From SFTJ01 sp905210415 (lineage in GTDB: Bacteria > Bacteroidota > Bacteroidia > Bacteroidales > Muribaculaceae): 64,000 nt of DNA. The translations under genes were made by a program, and so were the position numbers. Every line of letters begins with the position of its first letter. Within the stretch, counting starts at the first letter, position 1. The notes below the pieces were generated by a model that saw nothing but the letters and a program-made list of their open reading frames with translations, did not search any database and had not been told where the DNA came from. Location of the stretch: contig CABSDC010000003.1 of assembly GCA_902476295.1 (NCBI GenBank), positions 1 to 64,000 on the forward strand. The letters run 5' to 3'. This document shows positions 18,137 to 25,308 of this stretch, piece by piece.

Positions 18137-19207
18137 TTATTCCTCGCTATGCGCCGACTCGTGTGGGTCGCACACTGCCATCGAGATGAACAGGGTGCTT
18201 AGCATCGTGAACACGAAAGCCTGAATGAAGCTCACAAGTGTGTCGAGCAAGAGCATAAAGAGTGAGAAGAGAACCGAGAACACGGTGATGCCACCAGTAA
18301 CAACTGGGCCAAAACTTGCAAATATGAATATAAGCAAAGTTAACACAATCACTATCATGTGTCCGCCCATCATATTGGCGAAAAGACGCACACACAGTGC
18401 CGCTGGCTTAGTGAATACGCCGAACACCTCTATCGCCTGCATAATCGGAAGTGGACACTTCAACCAGATTGGAACGTCTGGCCAGAAGATATCCTTCCAA
18501 TAGTGTTTGCTGCCACGAAGGTTGGTGATGAGGAATGTGCAGAGTGCCAACACAAGTGTCACTGCCACATTACCCGTGAGGTTTGCACCACCAGGGAATA
18601 TCACCATCAAACCCAAAAGGTTCATCACAAAGATGAAAAAGAACACTGTGAGCAGATATGGAGCATACTTAGGAGCCTTGCTGCCCATAGTTGGGCGAAT
18701 CACTCCCATATAGATAAACTCCACAAGAGCCTCAAGGCTTGCTGTCACCTTGCGAGGTGCAAGCATGCCGTGCTTCTTATACCAGCGCACCACGCTGAAT
18801 GCTATGAGCATCACCACAGCAGCTGCAATAAACAGGGCTGCCACGTCTTTGGTAATCGAGAGGTCGAGAGGGCGGTATTCGCTGCCGCTCGCACTCTTGG
18901 CTACCACTTTATTGGCAAACTCGCCTTCTTTTGCAATGTAGAAACCTTCGTACTCTCCACCATCGGTCACGCGAGCCGAGCTAAACATGTGCCAAGCTCC
19001 AGCCTCGTCGCGAACAATGACAGGCAATGGAATGCGTTGACTATGAGAGAAAGGCACTTCCCACCCGTAAGCATCTCCCAAGTGATGGAAAATAATCTCT
19101 TTCGGGTTGAGGCTTTCACCCTCTTCCGAGGTCATAGCCGCATTGGCAGGCATTGCCATAAGCAACGCTGCAAGAGCCATAACCATTGTGAGCAAAACTT
19201 TCTTCAT
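18137..19207 (-). CDS. atpB: ATP synthase F0 subunit a with signal-like N-terminal extension
   Basis: 356 residues. The N terminus has a cleavable-looking signal (MKKVLLTMVMALAALLM then ANAA) and about 100 soluble residues before the first membrane helix, an arrangement common in Bacteroidetes a subunits but absent from the E. coli type. The stator arginine lies in LCVRLFANMMGGHM, and the last helix includes ELHSGF-type Gln in SFIQAFVFTMLSTLF. It provides the two ion half-channels against the c ring. It sits 12 nt downstream of atpC; the extra small gene often found between atpC and atpB in related genomes is missing here. Confidence 0.95.
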   Translation of the reverse strand: MKKVLLTMVMALAALLMAMPANAAMTSEEGESLNPKEIIFHHLGDAYGWEVPFSHSQRIPLPVIVRDEAGAWHMFSSARVTDGGEYEGFYIAKEGEFANKVVAKSASGSEYRPLDLSITKDVAALFIAAAVVMLIAFSVVRWYKKHGMLAPRKVTASLEALVEFIYMGVIRPTMGSKAPKYAPYLLTVFFFIFVMNLLGLMVIFPGGANLTGNVAVTLVLALCTFLITNLRGSKHYWKDIFWPDVPIWLKCPLPIMQAIEVFGVFTKPAALCVRLFANMMGGHMIVIVLTLLIFIFASFGPVVTGGITVFSVLFSLFMLLLDTLVSFIQAFVFTMLSTLFISMAVCDPHESAHSEE

Positions 19208-19219
19208 AATCCTACTACA

Positions 19220-19456
19220 TTAATAAATGCAAACTGACACCACGTTGTTGTTGATATCTGCCACGCCGCCGCGAATTTCACGAGTTGAGCGTGTGCCATC
19301 GATATTCACATAACCAACTTTTCCAGCAGTGAGCGAAGCTATCAAGGCTGCGTGATTGTTCAGCACCTCAAAAAGCCCCATTTCACCAGGCAGCGACACC
19401 AAGGTCACCTCGCCCTCAAATTCTATCTGCTCTGCTGATATTATTTTTAGTGTCAT
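19220..19456 (-). CDS. atpC: ATP synthase F1 subunit epsilon, short form
   Basis: A 78-residue epsilon subunit consisting only of the N-terminal beta-sandwich (GEVTLVSLPGEMGLFEVLNN, HAALIASL, then GGVADINNNVVSVC). The C-terminal two-helix domain that inhibits ATP hydrolysis in the usual 130-140-residue proteins is absent. Short epsilons of this kind are known in Bacteroidetes. The enzyme therefore probably lacks epsilon-type autoinhibition. It follows atpD with a 39-nt gap. Confidence 0.93.
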   Translation of the reverse strand: MTLKIISAEQIEFEGEVTLVSLPGEMGLFEVLNNHAALIASLTAGKVGYVNIDGTRSTREIRGGVADINNNVVSVCIY

Positions 19457-19495
19457 CGTATCTTACTTGTTAAATAATTTGTCTTAATATAATCC

Positions 19496-20998
19496 TTAGC
19501 CCACCTCGGCAAGAAGTTTCTTACCCTTGGCAATGGCTTCATCGATAGTGCCGACATTCAAGAATGCCTGTTCTGGATATTCGTCCATTTCACCGCTAAG
19601 AATCATCTTAAATCCGCGAATGGTTTCGCTCAATGGCACCATCACACCTGGCAGACCAGTGAACTGCTCAGCCACGAAGAATGGTTGCGACAAGAAGCGT
19701 TGAGCACGACGTGCGCGTGACACCACGAGTTTGTCGGCATCGCTCAATTCGTCCACACCGAGGATGGCAATGATATCTTGAAGCTCGTTGTACTTCTGAA
19801 GCAATTGCTTCACGCTCTGAGCCACTTGATAGTGTTCTTCACCGATGATGTTAGGGTCAAGAATACGAGAAGTAGAGTCAAGAGGGTCAACGGCTGGATA
19901 GATACCAAGCTCAGCAATCTTACGGCTAAGCACTGTGGTAGCGTCCAAGAAGCTGAATGTTGTGGCAGGAGCAGGGTCGGTCAAGTCGTCGGCAGGCACA
20001 TAGATTGCTTGCACAGAGGTGATACTACCTTGCTTAGTGGAAGTGATACGTTCCTGCAAAGCACCCATTTCAGAAGCCAAAGTTGGTTGATAACCCACAG
20101 CCGATGGCATACGGCCCAAAAGCGCCGACACCTCAGAACCAGCCTGAGTGAAACGGAAGATATTGTCGATGAAAAGAAGGATATCCTTACCACCGCCATC
20201 TTGATCGCGGAATTGCTCGGCCACTGTAAGACCCGACAAAGCCACACGAAGACGTGCGCCCGGTGGTTCGTTCATCTGGCCGAACACAAGTGCAGCCTGC
20301 GATTGAGCCACTTGGTCCATATCAACGTCGTCGATATTCCATTCGCCCTTTTCGAGGCCTTCCTCAAATTTCTTACCATACTTGATAACGCCGCTCTCAA
20401 TCATTTCACGAAGCAAGTCGTTACCCTCACGTGTACGTTCACCAACGCCTGTAAATACAGAGAAACCATTGTGACCGTGAGCAATATTATGGATCAACTC
20501 CATAATAAGCACAGTCTTACCTACACCGGCACCACCGAACAAACCGATTTTACCACCCTTGCTATAAGGCTCGAGCAAGTCGATAACCTTAATACCAGTG
20601 AACAAGATTTCAGAAGAAATCGTCAAATCTGAGAATGACGGAGCTGGTTGGTGTATCGCTCTGCGTTTTTCATCAGCAATTGGGGTCAAGTGGTCGATAG
20701 GCTGACCTACTACGTTCAGCAGACGACCTTTCACTTGGTTACCTGTAGGCACCGAAATAGGTTGACCCACATTCACCACCTTCATACCGCGTTGCAAGCC
20801 ATCAGTACTTTCCATAGCCACTGCACGCACAGTATCTTCACCGATGTGCTGTTCAACTTCAAGAATCAACTCAGAGCCATCTGCCCTAGGCACTTTCAAG
20901 GCTGTGTAGATAGCTGGCACCTCGTTGCCCTCGCCTTCAAAAGCGACGTCGACAACCGGGCCGATTACCTGAGTGATTATTCCATATTTCTCGTTCAT
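19496..20998 (-). CDS. atpD: ATP synthase F1 subunit beta
   Basis: A 500-residue catalytic subunit. The P-loop GLFGGAGVGKTVLIMELIHN, the catalytic Glu in GVGERTREGNDL, Walker B LLFIDNIFRFTQAGSEVSAL and the AQPF-type C-terminal region are all intact. It is the first gene of the atp set, 41 nt downstream of the nuoH stop codon. No terminator and no convincing promoter lie in that gap, so read-through from nuoABCDH is likely. Confidence 0.97.
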   Translation of the reverse strand: MNEKYGIITQVIGPVVDVAFEGEGNEVPAIYTALKVPRADGSELILEVEQHIGEDTVRAVAMESTDGLQRGMKVVNVGQPISVPTGNQVKGRLLNVVGQPIDHLTPIADEKRRAIHQPAPSFSDLTISSEILFTGIKVIDLLEPYSKGGKIGLFGGAGVGKTVLIMELIHNIAHGHNGFSVFTGVGERTREGNDLLREMIESGVIKYGKKFEEGLEKGEWNIDDVDMDQVAQSQAALVFGQMNEPPGARLRVALSGLTVAEQFRDQDGGGKDILLFIDNIFRFTQAGSEVSALLGRMPSAVGYQPTLASEMGALQERITSTKQGSITSVQAIYVPADDLTDPAPATTFSFLDATTVLSRKIAELGIYPAVDPLDSTSRILDPNIIGEEHYQVAQSVKQLLQKYNELQDIIAILGVDELSDADKLVVSRARRAQRFLSQPFFVAEQFTGLPGVMVPLSETIRGFKMILSGEMDEYPEQAFLNVGTIDEAIAKGKKLLAEVG

Positions 20999-21039
20999 AA
21001 TCTGTGATTATATCTTTATATACTAAAAATGTCTATTTT

Positions 21040-22116
21040 TTAGAAGTGCCATCCGAAGCTCACGCAGAGTGCCATAAGCACCAAGTTGAAGAGGCCGAAA
21101 GGCATGAGATACTTCCATTCAAGCGCCAACATCTGGTCGATACGAACACGTGGATATGTCCAACGAATCCAAATCATCAAGAACGATACGAAAATCGCCT
21201 TACCAATAAACCAGAATACTGATGGAATGAAGTCCATCACCGAGTTGAATGCGTCCCATCCTGGGATATGCAATGGCATCCAGCCACCAAGGAACATCAA
21301 CGAAGCAATACCAGAAACGATAAACAAGTTGAGGTATTCAGCCAAGTAGAAGAAACCAAAGTGGATACCAGAATACTCAGTGTGGTAACCTGCTGTCAAC
21401 TCATGCTCAGCCTCAGGCATATCGAATGGGCCACGGTTGGTCTCAGCATTTGCAGCAATCAAATAGATGATAAATGCAATCACCGCTGGAATGTGACCAC
21501 GGAAGATAAGCCATCCGTCGGCTTGAGCCTCCACGATGCCAGTCACTGAGAGTGTGCCAGTGAGGAGCACCATAGTCATGATAGAAATGCCCACAGAAAG
21601 CTCATAGCTAATCATTTGAGCACCACTACGCATAGCACCAATCAATGCATATTTATTGTTGCTCGACCATCCTGCAAGCAGAATGCCGATTACACCAATC
21701 GAAGATGCAGCAATCATAAAGAACACACCGATGTTGAAATCGATGATTTGCAAGCCATTACCCCAAGGAAGATTAGCAAACACGAGCATTGAAGCGATGA
21801 TCACCAAGTAAGGAGCAAGAGCAAACAAGAACTTATCAGTGTTCTTCAGTTGGATGATTTCCTTAAGAAGAATCTTAAACACGTCGGCAAACACCTGGCA
21901 CAAGCCCCAAGGACCCACACGCATCGGGCCAAGGCGACATTGTATCCATCCACACAACTTACGTTCGTAGAAGATGTAGAAAATAGCCAACACAGAGTAG
22001 AGCAGCAACAATGCAACAATCACAAGCACGCTCTCCACGCACACTGTTAGCCATTCAGGCATAAAGCTGTTCAACAGATTGTTAATCCAGTTTGTAACTA
22101 TACCAAAGTCAAACAT
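21040..22116 (-). CDS. nuoH: NADH-quinone oxidoreductase subunit H
   Basis: 358 residues, polytopic. It has the NuoH motifs FYERKLCGWIQCRLGPMRVG (amphipathic and quinone-site loop) and AETNRGPFDMPEAEHELTAGY, the acidic loop of the E-channel. It connects the quinone chamber with the membrane arm. It is followed by atpD rather than nuoI, which would be the normal next gene. Confidence 0.96.
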   Translation of the reverse strand: MFDFGIVTNWINNLLNSFMPEWLTVCVESVLVIVALLLLYSVLAIFYIFYERKLCGWIQCRLGPMRVGPWGLCQVFADVFKILLKEIIQLKNTDKFLFALAPYLVIIASMLVFANLPWGNGLQIIDFNIGVFFMIAASSIGVIGILLAGWSSNNKYALIGAMRSGAQMISYELSVGISIMTMVLLTGTLSVTGIVEAQADGWLIFRGHIPAVIAFIIYLIAANAETNRGPFDMPEAEHELTAGYHTEYSGIHFGFFYLAEYLNLFIVSGIASLMFLGGWMPLHIPGWDAFNSVMDFIPSVFWFIGKAIFVSFLMIWIRWTYPRVRIDQMLALEWKYLMPFGLFNLVLMALCVSFGWHF

Positions 22117-22146
22117 ATTTCTATCGTTATATTTCTATCGTTATTA

Positions 22147-23775
22147 TTATCTGTCAATATCTGGAATCACATAGTCGAGTGCAGCACCGATTGTAATCAA
22201 GTCGGCAATCATGTGACCTTGGCAGCAGCTATCCATCACACCCACAAGATTAAAGCATGGGCTTTGGAAGTGCATACGGTAAGCAGCCTTGCCACCATCG
22301 CTCTCGATATACACGCCGAAGATACCACGGCTTGCTTCCACCTCTTGATACCAGCGGCCAACAGGCAATTTCACCACCTTAGGCACCTTAGCGCAGATTT
22401 CGCCTTCTGGGATGTTGTCAACGAGTTGCTCAAGAATCTTAAGACTCTCTTCAATCTCATCAAGACGGTTGAGATAACGGTCGTAGCAGTCGCCATTGGT
22501 GCGAACAATTTCCTTGAAATCCAATTCACCGTAGATTGAGTATGGACGGTGTTTGCGCACGTCGCAAGCGAAGCCAGAAGCACGTCCTGAAGGACCAGTA
22601 ACAGCATAGCTGATAGCGTCTTCCTTAGAGAGCTCGCCGATGCCGATCATACGATTGCGAGCAATCACGTTGCCAGTATACAACTTATGATATTCCTTCA
22701 ATGCCTTGCGCATCTTAGGGATAAATGCCTTAACGTCTTTTTGGAAGTCTTCGTGCAAGTCGGCTACCACACCACCAATCACGTTGTAGTGGAGCGACAT
22801 ACGAGCACCGCAAGTCTTTTCAAAAATGTCGAGAACGTCTTCACGTTCGCGGAAGCCATAGAAGAATGCTGTGGTAGCACCCATATCCATGGTCAAACAG
22901 CCGTATGAAAGCAAATGCGAGCTGATACGCATCAATTCGTCCATCATCACACGTATCACTTGAGCGCGGCGTGGCACTTCAATGCCGAGAGCCTTCTCGA
23001 TGCACATGCACAAGCAATGACGGTTTTGATGAGCACTCATATAGTCCATACGGTCAGGGAAGAACAATGTCTGAGGATAAGTCATTCCCTCGCACAATTT
23101 CTCTATACCGCGGTGAATGTATCCCGACATCACGTCTACCTTCTTGATAATCTCACCGTTGAGCGAAGCACGAAGACGCATAACACCGTGAGTAGATGGG
23201 TGTTGAGGACCGAAGTTCACTACATATTCGTCCTTACCAAACACCTTTTTCTCCACCTTGGTGAGATTGCCGTTTTCGTCTTCTACGATTGAGAATGTAT
23301 CGTCTTCGTTCACCTCTGGTTCAAGGCGAATAGGGTTGATTTCTGGATTAGCGTCATAGTCCTTGCGGAGAGGATATCCCACCCAGTCGTTGCGCAAGAA
23401 GAAGCGGCGCATGTCGGGGTGATTGATAAACTTGATTCCGAAGAAGTCATACACTTCGCGCTCTTGGAAGTTTGCAACGCCCCAAATGTCGCTCACTGTG
23501 TGAATCATAGGGTTTTCGCGGTCAGCCGCAATCACCTTCACAGCAATCATTTGCCATGTGGCAGTAGATGTGAGATAATACATCACACCAAAAGCATCTT
23601 TCCAGTCCATACCCACCACAGCAGAAAGCATATCAAACTGCAGGTCGGCATCATCCTTGAGAGCCTTAGCAAGCGCATGCCAGTGCTTTTCCTCAACAGT
23701 CACCACCAGGCGGTCAGCCTCTTCGAAGGTTACTGCCGGGCAAAGCGCACTGATTTTTTCTTGTATATTTACCAT
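22147..23775 (-). CDS. nuoCD: NADH-quinone oxidoreductase, fused subunits C and D
   Basis: 542 residues. The NuoC part (about 1-175) contains the 30-kDa signature REVYDFFGIKFINHPDMRRF. The NuoD part carries FGPQHPSTHGVMRLRASLNG, the quinone-site His/Tyr region, RVMMDELMRISSHLL and the C-terminal QSPCFN...DLITIGAALDYVIPDIDR typical of the 49-kDa subunit. C-D fusions are common in Bacteroidetes and enterobacteria. Gaps are 30 nt to nuoH and 71 nt to nuoB. Confidence 0.96.
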   Translation of the reverse strand: MVNIQEKISALCPAVTFEEADRLVVTVEEKHWHALAKALKDDADLQFDMLSAVVGMDWKDAFGVMYYLTSTATWQMIAVKVIAADRENPMIHTVSDIWGVANFQEREVYDFFGIKFINHPDMRRFFLRNDWVGYPLRKDYDANPEINPIRLEPEVNEDDTFSIVEDENGNLTKVEKKVFGKDEYVVNFGPQHPSTHGVMRLRASLNGEIIKKVDVMSGYIHRGIEKLCEGMTYPQTLFFPDRMDYMSAHQNRHCLCMCIEKALGIEVPRRAQVIRVMMDELMRISSHLLSYGCLTMDMGATTAFFYGFREREDVLDIFEKTCGARMSLHYNVIGGVVADLHEDFQKDVKAFIPKMRKALKEYHKLYTGNVIARNRMIGIGELSKEDAISYAVTGPSGRASGFACDVRKHRPYSIYGELDFKEIVRTNGDCYDRYLNRLDEIEESLKILEQLVDNIPEGEICAKVPKVVKLPVGRWYQEVEASRGIFGVYIESDGGKAAYRMHFQSPCFNLVGVMDSCCQGHMIADLITIGAALDYVIPDIDR

Positions 23776-23846
23776 TATATATAAATATGTATATACTGTG
23801 TTATCTAATGTTTTTTATTTCTCTGTTTTCCTAAGCATCTGCCCTA

Positions 23847-24476
23847 TTACATCTGCTTAGCATCCTCAGGATGGCTGGCGAAGAATTCCTTGATTTTCTC
23901 CTTACGGTTTACGCCGCCAAAGAATTTCTGCACCTTGATCTTGCGTTGAAGCTGCATCAAGCCATAGAACATAGCCTCAGGACGTGGAGGACAGCCTGGC
24001 ATATACACGTCTACAGGAAGAATCTTGTCTACACCTGGCAACACGCAATAAGAGTTTTTAAACGGACCGCCAGAAACGGCGCAACCGCCACAAGCAATCA
24101 CATATTTAGGTTCGGCGAGTTGCTCATAAAGGCGAAGCACAGCTGGAGCCATGCGATGCACGATTGTGCCTTGCACCATGATATAGTCGGCTTGGCGAGG
24201 TGAGTTACGAGCAACCTCAAAACCAAAGCGTGCCATATCATAACGGGCTGCACCCAAAGCCATAAACTCGATGGCGCAGCAGCTTGTACCGAAGCACAAT
24301 GGCCAAAGAGAATTTGAGCGTCCCCAGTTTATCAACTCATCCAATTTGCCCACCATCACGTTAGTTCCAGCGGCTTTCAATTCTGCTACGAGGCTGTCAA
24401 TGTATTCATTATCCTTGAAGTCCTCATACTTCATGCTCTTAATATTTACTCCCATCTCAGTGCTCCTTTCCGCCAA
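23847..24476 (-). CDS. nuoB: NADH-quinone oxidoreductase subunit B
   Basis: 209 residues. All four cysteines of cluster N2 are present: the tandem pair in TSCCAIEFMALGA, one in IACGGCAVSGGPF and one in MPGCPPRPE. The reading frame overlaps the end of nuoA by 31 nt; a Met eight codons in (24455) would shorten the overlap to 10 nt and may be the real start. The N-terminal extension before the core (about 45 residues) is typical of Bacteroidetes NuoB. Confidence 0.95.
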   Translation of the reverse strand: MAERSTEMGVNIKSMKYEDFKDNEYIDSLVAELKAAGTNVMVGKLDELINWGRSNSLWPLCFGTSCCAIEFMALGAARYDMARFGFEVARNSPRQADYIMVQGTIVHRMAPAVLRLYEQLAEPKYVIACGGCAVSGGPFKNSYCVLPGVDKILPVDVYMPGCPPRPEAMFYGLMQLQRKIKVQKFFGGVNRKEKIKEFFASHPEDAKQM

Positions 24477-24820
24477 GCATAAGCAAGGCCTAAAACCAAT
24501 ATTACCAAGAAAACGCCAACACTGATAAGACCAGTTGTGCCGATTTTGCTACATACTGTAGCCCAAGGGAACAAGAATGTAGTTTCAACGTCGAACATCA
24601 AGAACAGGATTGCAAACAAATAATAACCTGCCTTGAACTGGATCATCGACTCACCACGAGTTGGGATACCGCACTCATATGGGTCCGACTTCATCGAAGT
24701 GAACGAGCGAGGTCCGATAAGCTTAGCGATGAGCAGAGCTGCAAACACCAGCAATGCGCCGGTGAGGATTGCAACAATCATCATCGTTGTGCTTGAGATT
24801 CCGAATACTGCTGATTCCAT
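24446..24820 (-). CDS. nuoA: NADH-quinone oxidoreductase subunit A
   Basis: 124 residues with three TM helices, the loop YECGIPTRGESMIQFKAGYY (Cys of the PYECG motif) and LFLMFDVETTFLFPWA, which are diagnostic for NuoA. First gene of the combined nuo/atp block, with an about 310-nt leader. Confidence 0.96.
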   Translation of the reverse strand: MESAVFGISSTTMMIVAILTGALLVFAALLIAKLIGPRSFTSMKSDPYECGIPTRGESMIQFKAGYYLFAILFLMFDVETTFLFPWATVCSKIGTTGLISVGVFLVILVLGLAYAWRKGALRWE

Positions 24821-24860
24821 AAAAATTTTTATATCAATTATTAAATTTATTCTCTCTTAA

Positions 24861-24922
24861 AAAAACTTTGATGAGCGTCGAGCCACGTTTCTCTTCATTC
24901 ACAACCGTGTTCCACACTCATC
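24861..24922 (-). terminator. Possible attenuator hairpin in the nuo leader
   Basis: On the minus strand GATGAGTGT (24914-24922) and ACGCTCATC (24870-24878) pair over nine positions with one G-T pair and a 35-nt loop. The sequence AAAG and then seven T follow. The large loop and 4-nt gap make it a weak terminator; it lies 40-100 nt before nuoA and could act as an attenuator. Confidence 0.35.
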
Positions 24923-25137
24923 ATCTTGCCTTCACCGCACATTCCTCCCGTTTTGACAATAAAAAGCCGAAATTCCTCCATATATACACACCAAATGGGC
25001 ATACATCTCTCGACACATGCCTTGCTTGCATAAGGTTTCATTCGTTTGTCGCTTCATAATTATCACATCGCACTAACGCTCAAAGGCTTAGCCGTTATTA
25101 ATCACCCAAACGGGCATAAAATACACTTTTAGCATTG

Positions 25138-25168
25138 CAAAGATACTAAAATCTTTTTGCTAAACAAC
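25138..25168 (-). promoter_or_regulatory. Promoter of the nuoA-nuoN/atp block
   Basis: Minus strand reads GTTG, 19 nt, TATCTTTG, a good Bacteroidetes-type promoter. The transcript would start near 25130, giving an about 310-nt untranslated leader before nuoA. Confidence 0.6.
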
Positions 25169-25273
25169 TTTTCTTCAGCACAAAAACCCCAACTTCGCAC
25201 AATTTTCAAGACAATTGTAACGCCATTACATCAGCAATTTGTCACCTCACAACATTTTCACTACATGTTGTGA

Positions 25274-25304
25274 TTGCCAGTATCACCAGAATGCTGTAAT
25301 TTTG
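25274..25304 (+). promoter_or_regulatory. Promoter touching the TonB receptor start codon
   Basis: TTG (25274-25276), 20 nt, TAATTTTG (25297-25304). The ATG follows only 4 nt after the -7 box, which would make the mRNA leaderless or nearly so. Confidence 0.55.
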
Positions 25305-25308
25305 CAAC

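Larger units (their letters stand above)
24821..25308. other. Divergent intergenic region between nuoA and a TonB receptor gene
   Basis: This 488-nt stretch holds no gene that I can support. It contains the minus-strand promoter of the nuo block (25138-25168), a long nuo leader of about 310 nt, a leader hairpin followed by T7 (24861-24922), and the plus-strand promoter of the TonB receptor gene (25274-25304). Confidence 0.6.

Noticed and set aside
24990..25120. Further copies of the palindrome (CCAAATGGGCATA and CCCAAACGGGCATA in the nuo leader)
   Set aside because: They are direct rather than inverted, match only about a dozen bases, and lack the paired arm.
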